The notes beneath the pieces were generated by a model. The model was not told where the DNA came from, made no database searches, and saw only the letters and a list, made by a program, of their open reading frames with translations. Shown in pieces: positions 50,725 to 59,370 of a stretch of 64,000 nt of DNA. Numbering within the stretch: position 1 is the first letter of the stretch; every line of letters begins with the position of its first letter. The translations under genes were made by a program, and so were the position numbers. Source of the DNA: CBDCBA01 sp965214125 (GTDB lineage: Bacteria; Planctomycetota; Phycisphaerae; Tepidisphaerales; Tepidisphaeraceae); contig CBDCBA010000016.1 of NCBI GenBank assembly GCA_965214125.1, forward strand, positions 1 to 64,000, in the 5' to 3' direction.

Positions 50725-50869
50725 TTGTGTCATCTCCACAATCCTTCCACGGGGCCAACTTGAGCCCGCCAAACCTGTTGCCGCGCCTGAACAGGGCGTG
50801 GCGGCGTGCCGACACCGGGGCTGTCGCGTTCACCGTCGAACGCCCAGCCGCCTCGCAGGAGAAGTGTCG

Positions 50870-51964
50870 ATGCCGTCCGCTGCCCAGACCGTTGCCGCCA
50901 CGTCCCGTTCGACCCGTCCGGCCGCGCCCCACGGGGCGATGCTCGATGACCTTGTTGCCCGCCACGTCTGGCACGTGCGCCTCGACTGCCCGACGCAGGC
51001 CGCGCGGGTCCGGCGTGTGCTGAAGCAGGCCGGCGTCCGCCAGATCACCGACGACGGCGGCGCCGACCTGCTGCTCACCGACAAAATGAACCGGGACGAC
51101 GACGGCGCCGTCCTCTTCGTCGCCGAGCCCGACGTGGGCGAGGCCGTCGAGCGGCTGCGGAGCGGCGCGATCGACTACCTTGGCTGGGACGTGGACGACG
51201 CTGCGCTGCGTCGCCGTTTGCGTGAGGCCGTGGGGCGTCGCTGGCTCGCGGTGCGAACCGACCGTCGCCTCGCCCGCCTGAAAATCGCCGTCCGCCGGCT
51301 GAACGTGGCCCGGCGGAACGTGAGCCGCAAGGTCGACCTGCTCTGCAACGATTTCGTCGACGCCTACGACCAGGTCGCCGAGCAGGTGCAAATCGTCCGG
51401 CGCGAGCGGCACCTGCGCGAGTTGCTCGACGGGGCCGAAGATTTGGAGCAGTTGCTTTGCCACGCGATGGACTGGCTGCTGCGACAGCTTGGGCACTGCA
51501 ACATCGCGATCTTCCTCGCCGATGATGCGGGCGGCAACGAGCTCGGGGCGTACATGAAGCACACCATTGCCGGCGAGGCCTCGCTGACGGACTGGCTGCG
51601 CGACCACGTGGTCGACGAAACGCACCGCCGCGGCGGCAAGCTGATCGCCGCGCCCGAAGTCTTCGCGAGCCAGGTCGACCCGCTCTGCCCGTTGCAGGTG
51701 ATGATGCTCGACCAGCACGTGATCGCCGCCGAGTCGCAGTACCTGGCCGAACCGCTGGGCACGCTGATCGCTTTCCGCGACGATGCCAAGCCGTTCACGG
51801 CCGACGAGCAGGCCACGCTCCACCTGGTCGCCGACGCCTTCGCAACCGCGCTGACGGCGCTCGTGCATCAATCGGATGACAAGGGCGATGAGTCCAACGA
51901 CGACGACACTGACGATCACGACGCCGGCGACTGGTGGAAGCGCGGCGCCGCGGCGCCGTTCTAG
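50870..51964 (+). CDS. Degenerate receiver-like plus GAF-domain protein
   Basis: 364 residues. The N-terminal ~120 residues resemble a receiver fold (ADLLLTDKMNRDDDGAVLFV ... GAIDYLGWDVDDAALRRRL) but without a convincing acidic pocket. An Arg-rich helix (about 125-175), likely a coiled-coil linker, follows. A GAF-like sensor domain (about 185-335: LEQLLCHAMDWLLRQLG ... TLIAFRDDAKPFTADEQATL) and an Asp-rich tail complete it. It has no kinase or output domain. It probably acts as an adaptor or sensor. AGGAGAAG precedes the ATG. Confidence 0.75.
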   Translation: MPSAAQTVAATSRSTRPAAPHGAMLDDLVARHVWHVRLDCPTQAARVRRVLKQAGVRQITDDGGADLLLTDKMNRDDDGAVLFVAEPDVGEAVERLRSGAIDYLGWDVDDAALRRRLREAVGRRWLAVRTDRRLARLKIAVRRLNVARRNVSRKVDLLCNDFVDAYDQVAEQVQIVRRERHLRELLDGAEDLEQLLCHAMDWLLRQLGHCNIAIFLADDAGGNELGAYMKHTIAGEASLTDWLRDHVVDETHRRGGKLIAAPEVFASQVDPLCPLQVMMLDQHVIAAESQYLAEPLGTLIAFRDDAKPFTADEQATLHLVADAFATALTALVHQSDDKGDESNDDDTDDHDAGDWWKRGAAAPF

Positions 51965-52827
51965 GACACGCTCCTGCGCTTGCTCAGAAACGCCTCGACC
52001 TGCGCCCATAAACTCGGATCCTGTTGGGCGAAGGCCAGGTTCGTCAGCAGCCAGCCGGCGGGGTCGCCGACGTCGTGGCGGGTCGCGTCGAGCACCACGC
52101 CGTGGACGAGCTCGCGTTCGATCAGCGCGTGCAACGCGTCGGTGAGTTGGATCTCCCCGCCCCGGCCGCGCGGTGTGTCGGCCAGACACGCGAAGATGCC
52201 GGGACTCAAGACGTACCGGGCGGCGATGGCGAGGTCGCTCGGGGCGTCGGCCGGGTCGGGCTTCTCGACGAGTCGGTCGATGCGGATCACGCCCGGCTCA
52301 ACCTCGCTGCCGCCGGCGATGCCGTAGCGGCCGATCTTCTCGCGCGGGACGCGCTCGAGTCCGATCACGCTGCCGCCGAACCGCGCGTGGGCCTCGATAA
52401 GCTGCTGGGCGGGCGACAGTGTGCCGGCGAAGACGGTGTCGCCGAGCAGGCAGAGGAACGGCCGCTGGCCCACGTGGCGGCGGGCCTGCAAAATCGCGTG
52501 GCCGAGGCCAAGTTGCTCGCGCTGACGGATGCTCGCGAAGTCGGCGGCGTCGAGCAGGCGATCAACGCTCGCCAGCCAGTCGCGCCGGCCCTTTGCCGCA
52601 AGGCGCCGCTCGAGCTCGACGTGGCGATCGAAGTGGTCCTCGATCGCCTTCTTGTCGTTGCTGACGATGAACGCCACGTCGCCCACGCCCGCATCGACGG
52701 CCTCGGCGACAACATGCTCGATCGTCGGACGGTTCAGGATCGGCAGCATCTCCTTCGGCACCGCCTTGGCGGCCGGAAGCATGCGCGTGCCGAAGCCGGC
52801 GGCGGGAATGACGGCCACATCGATCAT
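51961..52827 (-). CDS. galU: UTP-glucose-1-phosphate uridylyltransferase (GalU-like)
   Basis: 288 residues. The nucleotidyltransferase signature is AVIPAAGFGTRMLPAAKAVP with KEMLPILNRP; then FIVSNDKKAIEDHF, FLCLLGDTVFAGTL with the metal Asp, and IRIDRLVEKPDP. It makes UDP-glucose from UTP and glucose-1-phosphate. Directly upstream on the same strand, 7 nt away, is a glucuronokinase-like gene, so the pyrophosphorylase may instead use glucuronate-1-phosphate. Confidence 0.92.
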   Translation of the reverse strand: MIDVAVIPAAGFGTRMLPAAKAVPKEMLPILNRPTIEHVVAEAVDAGVGDVAFIVSNDKKAIEDHFDRHVELERRLAAKGRRDWLASVDRLLDAADFASIRQREQLGLGHAILQARRHVGQRPFLCLLGDTVFAGTLSPAQQLIEAHARFGGSVIGLERVPREKIGRYGIAGGSEVEPGVIRIDRLVEKPDPADAPSDLAIAARYVLSPGIFACLADTPRGRGGEIQLTDALHALIERELVHGVVLDATRHDVGDPAGWLLTNLAFAQQDPSLWAQVEAFLSKRRSVS

Positions 52828-52834
52828 GCGGAAC

Positions 52835-53857
52835 CTACGCCTCCTTTTCGCCCGGATGCGGGAAGACGGTCGGCATGATTGTCTCGCACCCGATCTCGCC
52901 GAGGGCGTGCTTGAGCTGCGCGAACTGCGGCCCGTCGGTGTAGACGCCCACGATCGCGCCGCCGCTGCCGGCGAACTTGGCGCTGGCGCCCACCGACCGC
53001 GCCGCGTCGATCATCCGCTGGTTTTCCGGAGCGATGGGCATGATCGACTTGCGCACCTCGAAGTTCTCGTTCGTGATGCGGTGCAGGGCCGTCATGTCGT
53101 TGGACGCGATGGCCGCCTTCGCCTCGTCGGTCAGCGCCTTAAGGCGATCCATCGCCGCGACGACCTCGGCGTCGCCGCTCTCCCACGCCTGGCGTAGATT
53201 GCGGTGGGCCACGCCGCTCACCTCGGCGCGGTCGGTGTCGTAGGCGAGGTAGAGCGTGGGCATCTTCTCCGGGCGGATCGGCTCGTAGGTGCCGGCGCCG
53301 GTCTTCTCGACCGCGGTGCGGTCGAAGTCCATGTAGACCATGCCCTCGTAGGTCTGGATCACCCGGTCCTGGAGCCCGGCGGCGATGTCGAGCTCCTGGG
53401 TTTCCACGCCCAGCGCCAGCGTGGGGATTTCGGTCTGCTCGAAGGTGACGTCGTAGAACTTCATCAGCGCCCGCAGCGTCGCGATGACAATGGCGCTGCT
53501 GCCGCTGAGGCCGACAAGGCGGGGGATGTCGCTCTCGAAGCCGATTGTAAAGTTTTTCGTCGCATCAAGCGTTTTGCCGCGTTTCCGGCAGATTTCATGG
53601 AACCGCTTGATCGTCGCCTTGATGAGACGCATCGACCCGTAGTAGCCCATGAGGCGCGACTCCGCGAGGAAGTCGGCGACGCTGTCGAACCGGGCGAGGT
53701 CGCTTTTGTCGGGCAGGATCTCGAAGTGCGGGCTCTCCCAGAGGCGCACGGTGCAGCGGAAGTCGCGGACGATGATGGAGATCGTCTTGCCGAAGTAGCC
53801 GTCGCTGGGGTTGCCGACGAGCCCGGCGCGGGCGAAGGCGTGGGTGGTGATGATCAT
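52835..53857 (-). CDS. Glucuronokinase-like GHMP sugar kinase
   Basis: 340 residues. ARAGLVGNPSDGYFGKTISI at the N-terminus and LVGLSGSSAIVIATLRALM (115-133) are GHMP-kinase motifs. Further ones are ELDIAAGLQDRVIQTYEGM, VYMDFD and AKFAGSGGAIVG. The whole order closely matches plant glucuronokinase as I recall it, a family that phosphorylates D-glucuronate at C1. The product would be glucuronate-1-phosphate, which a UDP-sugar pyrophosphorylase converts to UDP-glucuronate. The adjacent galU fits this salvage route. Substrate is inferred. Confidence 0.82.
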   Translation of the reverse strand: MIITTHAFARAGLVGNPSDGYFGKTISIIVRDFRCTVRLWESPHFEILPDKSDLARFDSVADFLAESRLMGYYGSMRLIKATIKRFHEICRKRGKTLDATKNFTIGFESDIPRLVGLSGSSAIVIATLRALMKFYDVTFEQTEIPTLALGVETQELDIAAGLQDRVIQTYEGMVYMDFDRTAVEKTGAGTYEPIRPEKMPTLYLAYDTDRAEVSGVAHRNLRQAWESGDAEVVAAMDRLKALTDEAKAAIASNDMTALHRITNENFEVRKSIMPIAPENQRMIDAARSVGASAKFAGSGGAIVGVYTDGPQFAQLKHALGEIGCETIMPTVFPHPGEKEA

Positions 53858-53929
53858 CGTTGCCCGCCAACATACCGGCGGTACCGCGGCGCGTCATCAT
53901 GCGGCAATCAACGAGCTGAAATCCGCGGC

Positions 53930-54166
53930 TCAGTGCCCGCGCAGCTCGACCGCGGGCAGCACGCGGAAGCCCCATTCGCCGCTGGCGCAGTCGGTGCAGG
54001 GGAAGCTGAGCACCTTTTCGTCGTCGGCGTCGAGCCGGCGCGCGAGGTAGCGGGCGGTTGCGCCGTCGACCGTCAGCCCGTGCTCGCTGCGGAGCCGGCG
54101 GCGGACGTCGCCAGCGTCGGATGCACCGGACGAGCGGATGGAGGGCAGGGTCGGCGCTGCGGGCAT
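53930..54166 (-). CDS. Possible small cytoplasmic protein
   Basis: 78 residues: a polar N-terminus, a helix (GDVRRRLRSEHGLTVDGATA) and a C-terminal FPCTDCASGEWGFRVLP with a CxxC. No family recognised. It is supported only by codon-like composition and by sitting cleanly in the 341-bp gap between two same-strand genes. It could be spurious. Confidence 0.4.
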   Translation of the reverse strand: MPAAPTLPSIRSSGASDAGDVRRRLRSEHGLTVDGATARYLARRLDADDEKVLSFPCTDCASGEWGFRVLPAVELRGH

Positions 54167-54198
54167 GGCGGGCTCCGGGTCAAACCGCGTGCCGCGCG

Positions 54199-55887
54199 TC
54201 AGGGATTGGCTTCATCTGGCCTTGACGCGGGCTGAACACGAGCAGCATAAACCACGGCGCCGCTGTTGCCGCGCCAAATCTCGCTGCGCGACGGCGCGTC
54301 CGGTAACGGCGCCAGCGTCAGCACATAATCCGCCCCCGCGTCGGCCGCGACGTTGAAGAGGTGGTCGGCCGACAGCTCGCCGTAGCGGGTGTCCATTTGC
54401 TGCTGGGCGGTGATGTAGCCCGTCAGCCCGCCGGCGTAGGGTGACAAATCATCGACCGCCAGCACGTCCTTCAGTCGCCCCTCCCAACCGGCCAGCTCGC
54501 CCGATAACTGCGGCACGAGCTTGAAGCTCACCACGTGCCCCCGCCGCGCGTTCACCGGAAACGCGCTGCCGGCCCCCGGCGGAACGAGGAACAGGGCGTC
54601 GCGGTTCGTGTTCTCTCTCGCCCAAGCGGCCCCGTCGAGCAACGCCAGTCGCCTCCGCCCGGTCTCGCTTTGCGCAGCCTCCTCCGACATCTCCCCCTGC
54701 GCGAACCGAAGCTCTGCCGCAACCTTCCAGATCGTTCCAGCCAGCAGGATCACCATGAGCGTCATCGCCCACGCAAGCGTTGACCAGATGCCCTTCTCGT
54801 AAACGCTCGACGGGCGGATCAAGGTCGCCGCCGCCGTGACGGCCAGCAGCTTCGCGTGCGGGCTGAACCGCCACAGGCTCATCTGAATCGCCGTCTCGCT
54901 GATGTAGAAGACGCCGGCGAAGAGGAGGGCGACGAGTTGCAGGCCGATGAGGAGAACCCAGATTGCCGCCGCATCGTTCCAGGGCCGCTCCGTCCTTTGT
55001 CGCCGCCACGCGAGGACGGCCAGCGGGATCGGCAGCAGGAACGCCAGCCACACCCACCAGGGCCAGGCTGACGGGTCGTAGTGGTGCGGGTGGCGGAGCC
55101 TGACGTAGAGCTCGACGAAGCGGCCCAGCGGTAGGGCGTTCTCACTCGAAGCCCCGAGCTTTGCGGGCAGGGCGAAAGCGACGTTCAGGATGGACGGGAG
55201 CAGCGCTACCGCGGTCCCGATGACGGGGCGACGGAGGTTGGGGGGTCTAGTTGTGTTCGTACCAGAACCCGAGGCTTCCGCCTCGGCGTCGGTCGATCTG
55301 CGAAGTACGACCAGCGCCACCCACAGCATCGGGCAGACGACGGCGTAGTTCAGGTGAAACGCCCCGGCGACGCCGAACGCGACAGCGGCCCAGACGATCC
55401 GGCGTTCGAGCCACAGGGCGATGCCGACCAGCAACGCGACCGCCGCCACGTTGCCGGCGTTGAACTGGCCGTCCTGCAACAAGCTGTAGAATCCCAGCGC
55501 CCGGTCGCCGAGCAGAACGTGATACGCGACGACGCTGGCAAGGAATGCCGTCACGCTCCCGCCGAGGCTGCGGCAGAGACGCCACCACGCCCAGACGGTC
55601 GTTCCCAGCAAAATCAGGAAGAGGGCTAAGAACCCCGCCGCCGCGACGTTGAGCCTGTAGAGGCCGGCGGCGATCAGGCTGAACAGGCCGTGGTATTGCA
55701 GCGTGCCGTGGACGAACGGGTCGCCGGCGAAGGTGGCCAATCCGGCGCGGCGGAGCGGGTCGAGGAGGTAGACCTCGTGATTGCCGCTCTCGAAGGAGTA
55801 GCCGGTCGCCGCCCAGCAAAACGCCGCCGCCGCCAGCAGGGCGGCCGCAACAAGTGGGCGGCTGTCGTCGTGTTTCGCTTCCGCCAC
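54199..55887 (-). CDS. Polytopic membrane protein of unknown function
   Basis: 562 residues. About 10-12 hydrophobic segments over the first 400 residues are followed by a soluble ~150-residue C-terminal domain (DGAAWARENTNRDALFLVPP ... FKLVPQLSGELAGWEGR). The layout of a glycosyltransferase-C-like membrane domain plus exoplasmic tail is plausible. It resembles DUF6798-type proteins, but I cannot confirm this. One cytoplasmic loop (STDAEAEASGSGTNTTRPPN) is low complexity and its DNA contains a small palindromic repeat. GTG start. Confidence 0.7.
   Translation of the reverse strand: MAEAKHDDSRPLVAAALLAAAAFCWAATGYSFESGNHEVYLLDPLRRAGLATFAGDPFVHGTLQYHGLFSLIAAGLYRLNVAAAGFLALFLILLGTTVWAWWRLCRSLGGSVTAFLASVVAYHVLLGDRALGFYSLLQDGQFNAGNVAAVALLVGIALWLERRIVWAAVAFGVAGAFHLNYAVVCPMLWVALVVLRRSTDAEAEASGSGTNTTRPPNLRRPVIGTAVALLPSILNVAFALPAKLGASSENALPLGRFVELYVRLRHPHHYDPSAWPWWVWLAFLLPIPLAVLAWRRQRTERPWNDAAAIWVLLIGLQLVALLFAGVFYISETAIQMSLWRFSPHAKLLAVTAAATLIRPSSVYEKGIWSTLAWAMTLMVILLAGTIWKVAAELRFAQGEMSEEAAQSETGRRRLALLDGAAWARENTNRDALFLVPPGAGSAFPVNARRGHVVSFKLVPQLSGELAGWEGRLKDVLAVDDLSPYAGGLTGYITAQQQMDTRYGELSADHLFNVAADAGADYVLTLAPLPDAPSRSEIWRGNSGAVVYAARVQPASRPDEANP
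55269..55286. repeat. Small palindrome (7-bp stem) inside a coding region
   Basis: CCGAGGC and GCCTCGG pair around a TTCC loop. It has the size and style of a REP hairpin. It is read in frame as part of a Ser/Glu/Ala-rich loop of the membrane protein. Confidence 0.5.
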
Positions 55888-55923
55888 GGGGCGGCCACGT
55901 TAGCATTGTCCGGAGGAGACCCC

Positions 55924-58023
55924 ATGAACACCCGCATTCAACTCGCCACCACCGCCCTCGCCGCCACCACCGCCCTTGCCGCCCTCGGTACGCTGGCCGG
56001 CATGTCCACCGCCCAGAGCCAACCCGCGACCCAACCCGCCGAGGCGGAGTTGCCCGTGCGGCAGGTCACGCTCTTCTCCAGCGGCGTTGGCTACTTCGAG
56101 CACGGCGGCACCGTCGACGGCGCGGCCGCCACCCAGCTTCGGTTCAAGGCCGACCAAATCGACGATCTGCTCAAAAGCCTCGTCCTGCAAGACCTCGACG
56201 GCGGCACCGTGCAGGCCGTCACGTACCCGTCGGTCGAGCCGCTCGACCGGCAACTCGGCAGCTTCCAGATCGACCTCAGCAACCCGTCGCTCGTCGGCCT
56301 GATCGCCCAGCTCAAGGGGGCGGAGCTGACGCTTTCGACGCAGAATAACGGCGAGATCACCGGCACCGTCGTCAGCGTCGACGATCGGCAGGTCTCCGAG
56401 GGCGACACGGTGCTGAGCAAGGCGTTCGTGACGATCTTCACCGGCGGCGGGCTGCGCAGCATTCCGATCGACAGCGTGATCGACTTCACGATCGAGGACG
56501 AGCGGTTGCGCAGCGAGATGGCGCGGGCGCTCGAGGCGCTGGCGCGGGCGCGCGACAAGGACAAGAAGGCCGTCGGCTTCAACTTCAGCGGCGACGGCGA
56601 GCGCCGCGTGCGGCTGGGGTACGTCGTCGAGGCCCCGGTTTGGAAGACAAGCTACCGCCTGCTCCTGCCGGCCGCCGGCGGCGACGAGGCGGACTTGCAG
56701 GGGTGGGCGATCGTCGAGAACCAGACCGACAACGACTGGACCGACATCAGCCTAAGTCTCGTCAGCGGGCGGCCGATCAGCTTCGAGATGAACCTGAGCG
56801 AGCCGTTGTTCGTCCAGCGGCCGACGGTGCAGATCCCGCGATTCTCGTCGCTCGTGCCCAAGGCATACTCGGGTGGAATCGAGGCGATGGAGGCAGAGCT
56901 TGAACTACAACGCGGCGGTGGCTTCGGCGGTGGCGGTGGTCGCGAGCGAAAGGCGGCACGCCAAATGGCGCAGCAGGTCCCCTCGGCCGCGCCGATGGCC
57001 AGCGACTCGCTCTACGCCGAGCCGATGGACGCCGCCCGCAGCATTCAAAGCGTCGCCAGCGCCGCCGAGCTGGGCGAGTTGTTCGAGTACACGATTCCCA
57101 CCGTCAGCTTGCCGCGACAGAGCAGCGCGATGATCCCCGTCGTGACCGATCCGGTGAAAGCCGAGAAGATCAGCCTGTATGACCCCCAGCAACTCGCCAA
57201 GCACCCGCTCAACGGCGTGATCCTCGAGAACACAACGGACAAGCACCTGCTCGCCGGCCCGATGACCGTCTTCGAGAGCGGCGGGTACGCGGGCGACAGC
57301 CAGATCACCGATTTGCCGCCGGGGCAGAAGCGCCTCCTCAGCTACGGCGTCGACCTGAAGGTGGCCGCCCAAACCGAAGGCCAGCGGACGCGGAGCGAGA
57401 TCGTCACCGGCAGCATCTCACGCGGCGTGCTGACCCTGAAGCGCCGGGTGCGAACCGGCACGAAGTACATCTTCGGCAACGAGACCGACGCGGCGCGCAC
57501 GATCGTCGTCGAGCACGCGCGGCCGGGCGGGTTCGAACTCGTTGACACGCAGGAGCCCTACGAGACCACCGACGCCGCCTGGCGGTTCAAGCTGTCGGCC
57601 GAGCCGGGCACCACGGAGTTTGTCGTCCAGGCCGAGCGGACGACCGACGAGCGCCAGCAGTTGCTCGACGGCAACTACAACCCGGATCAACTCATCGCCC
57701 TGTCGCGCAACGGCAAGCTGCCCGAGGGCGTGCGCGAGGCGCTCGTGAAGGCGGCCGAGCTGCGCCGGGCGGTGGCGACGGCCGAGGAGAAGGTGAACCG
57801 GTTGCAGGCTGAAGTGCAGGAGATCAGCCAGGAGCAGAAGCGCATCCGCGAGAACATGGGCAGCGTCGACCGCGACAGCGCCTACTACAAGCGGCTGCTG
57901 ACGAAGCTCGACGAGCAGGAGTCGCAGATCGAGGCGTTGCAGGCGCAGATCGAGGAGGCCGAGTCCGCCGCCGAGAGCGCCCGCGCGGCCTACCGCGACT
58001 ACCTCGCGAACCTGACGGTCTAA
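55924..58023 (+). CDS. DUF4139 domain-containing secreted protein
   Basis: 699 residues. Signal peptide of ~32 residues (ALAALGTLAGMSTAQSQPA). DUF4140-like N-terminal strands (VRQVTLFSSGVGYFEHGGTV) and the DUF4139 region (APVWKTSYRLLLP ... WAIVENQTDNDWTDISLSLV) follow, then a Gly-rich linker. A C-terminal charged coiled coil (about 610-690) closes the protein. It is probably periplasmic and structural or binding; function unknown. A GGAGGAG site at 55911-55917 gives this gene a true leader. It is divergent from the membrane protein gene. Confidence 0.87.
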   Translation: MNTRIQLATTALAATTALAALGTLAGMSTAQSQPATQPAEAELPVRQVTLFSSGVGYFEHGGTVDGAAATQLRFKADQIDDLLKSLVLQDLDGGTVQAVTYPSVEPLDRQLGSFQIDLSNPSLVGLIAQLKGAELTLSTQNNGEITGTVVSVDDRQVSEGDTVLSKAFVTIFTGGGLRSIPIDSVIDFTIEDERLRSEMARALEALARARDKDKKAVGFNFSGDGERRVRLGYVVEAPVWKTSYRLLLPAAGGDEADLQGWAIVENQTDNDWTDISLSLVSGRPISFEMNLSEPLFVQRPTVQIPRFSSLVPKAYSGGIEAMEAELELQRGGGFGGGGGRERKAARQMAQQVPSAAPMASDSLYAEPMDAARSIQSVASAAELGELFEYTIPTVSLPRQSSAMIPVVTDPVKAEKISLYDPQQLAKHPLNGVILENTTDKHLLAGPMTVFESGGYAGDSQITDLPPGQKRLLSYGVDLKVAAQTEGQRTRSEIVTGSISRGVLTLKRRVRTGTKYIFGNETDAARTIVVEHARPGGFELVDTQEPYETTDAAWRFKLSAEPGTTEFVVQAERTTDERQQLLDGNYNPDQLIALSRNGKLPEGVREALVKAAELRRAVATAEEKVNRLQAEVQEISQEQKRIRENMGSVDRDSAYYKRLLTKLDEQESQIEALQAQIEEAESAAESARAAYRDYLANLTV

Positions 58024-58031
58024 CGCGCCGC

Positions 58032-58874
58032 CTACCGCGTCGCGACGAACGACTCGATCGCCGCGCGGATGGCCTGCTCTTCCTCGGCCGACAGCACGGT
58101 GTTGTGATCGGCGCCCTCGAGCACGAGCGTCCGGTGCGGGCCGGCGTAGGCGTCGATGATCCGCTGCTGGTAGCCGGGGGTGACGAGCGAGTCGTTCTCG
58201 GCGCGCACGAACAGGGCCGGCACCCACGACCGCCGCGCGTGACCGATCGCGTCGAGTTCCCGCGGCAGGGCGCGGGCGACGGGGCCGGCGCCGATCCAGA
58301 GGTTCCACCAGCCGAAGCGGCCCAGGATCAGCTCCCGCAGCGGCGGCGGGTTCTTCATCACGAGGCCCGCGACCGGCACGTCGCCGCGCCGCGTGGCCGC
58401 GAGGTAGAGGCCCAGCGTGCAGCCGAGGGAGTCGCAGTCGAGGTAGATCGGCCGACCGTCCGCCCGGGCCGCGAGTTCGTCGTAGACGGCGTCGACGGCG
58501 GGCGCGAGCGAATCGACCTTCGCCGGCCCGTCGCTCTGGCCGTAGCCGGGATAGTTGACGGCCCACGCCTCGGTCGGCGCGGTCGTGCCCCACCGGGCGG
58601 CGACGCGCGTGGCGGCGGTTTCGGCGCGGCTGCCGTTGCCCATCAGGTGAAGCACGAAGCGCTCCGGCTCGCGCCCGATCGCCGCCGGGCTGCCGGCCTG
58701 AAACACGCGCACCGTGCCCACCGGCGTGGACATCGTCGCCTCGACCGCCCCGTACGTCGGCAGCGGGTCGGTCGATGGAAACAGCACCGTGCGATCCGCC
58801 ACCCACGTCGCGCAGCCCGAAAGGAACACGAGCAGACCGTACGCGCCCCCGAGCAGCAGCGATCGCGTTCGCAT
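58032..58874 (-). CDS. Alpha/beta hydrolase lipoprotein
   Basis: 280 residues. The lipoprotein signal ends LVFLSGC (Cys21). The hydrolase domain has VLHLMGNGSRAETAA (oxyanion region), NYPGYGQSDGP, the nucleophile CDSLGC (Ser with Cys in place of the first Gly), an acid in VRAENDSLV and His in EGADHNTVL. Cell-envelope esterase or peptidase-like; substrate unknown. The ATG at 58874 is preferred to 58880 because TAGCCT ends 7 nt before it. Confidence 0.85.
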   Translation of the reverse strand: MRTRSLLLGGAYGLLVFLSGCATWVADRTVLFPSTDPLPTYGAVEATMSTPVGTVRVFQAGSPAAIGREPERFVLHLMGNGSRAETAATRVAARWGTTAPTEAWAVNYPGYGQSDGPAKVDSLAPAVDAVYDELAARADGRPIYLDCDSLGCTLGLYLAATRRGDVPVAGLVMKNPPPLRELILGRFGWWNLWIGAGPVARALPRELDAIGHARRSWVPALFVRAENDSLVTPGYQQRIIDAYAGPHRTLVLEGADHNTVLSAEEEQAIRAAIESFVATR

Positions 58875-58881
58875 GGGCATC

Positions 58882-58887
58882 AGGCTA
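58882..58887 (-). promoter_or_regulatory. -10-like hexamer TAGCCT, leaderless start
   Basis: On the minus strand the hexamer ends 7 nt before the ATG at 58874 of the hydrolase lipoprotein. Confidence 0.45.
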
Positions 58888-58908
58888 TCGCGGCCACGCT
58901 TGGCCGTT

Positions 58909-59319
58909 CTAGCTGCCGAAGAACAGCTTGATCTCGCGCTGGGCGCTCTCGGGCGAGTCGCTGCCGTGGACGAGGTTGGCCGTCAGGTCGTGGGCGAAGT
59001 CGCCGCGGATGGTGCCGGGCTGGGCGTCGGTGAACTTGGTGGCGCCCATCATCAGCCGGGCGACCTTGATCGCCTCCGGGCCTTCGAGGCAAAGGATCAC
59101 GGCCGGGCCGCCGGTGATGAAGCCGACGAGGTCGTCGTAGAACGGTTTGCCCTTGTGCTCGCCGTAGTGGGTTTCGGCCGTTTCGCGGGAGATGGTGTCA
59201 AGCTTCATCTCCGCGATGGCGAGCCCCTTGGCCTCGAAGCGGCGGAGGATCTCGCCGACGAGCTTGCGCTGGACGGCGTCGGGCTTGAGGATGATGAGCG
59301 TCTTTTGATTGTCTGCCAT
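58909..59319 (-). CDS. ndk: Nucleoside diphosphate kinase
   Basis: 136 residues, the family length. KTLIILKPDAVQRKLVGEIL starts the fold and the active-site block is ANLVHGSDSPESA with phospho-His118. The Kpn loop HYGEHKGKPFYDDLVGFITG is intact. It balances NTP and dNTP pools using ATP. The long open frame upstream of the ATG at 59319 is antisense to the DUF4058 gene and not real. Confidence 0.96.
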   Translation of the reverse strand: MADNQKTLIILKPDAVQRKLVGEILRRFEAKGLAIAEMKLDTISRETAETHYGEHKGKPFYDDLVGFITGGPAVILCLEGPEAIKVARLMMGATKFTDAQPGTIRGDFAHDLTANLVHGSDSPESAQREIKLFFGS

Positions 59320-59358
59320 GATGGTTCGGGTGGGGCCAAAGGGTAGGCCGCCGCGTGT

Positions 59359-59364
59359 TAGAAT
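59359..59364 (+). promoter_or_regulatory. -10-like hexamer TAGAAT, leaderless start
   Basis: The hexamer ends 6 nt before the ATG of the DUF4058 gene at 59371. Confidence 0.55.
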
Positions 59365-59370
59365 GCCGCC

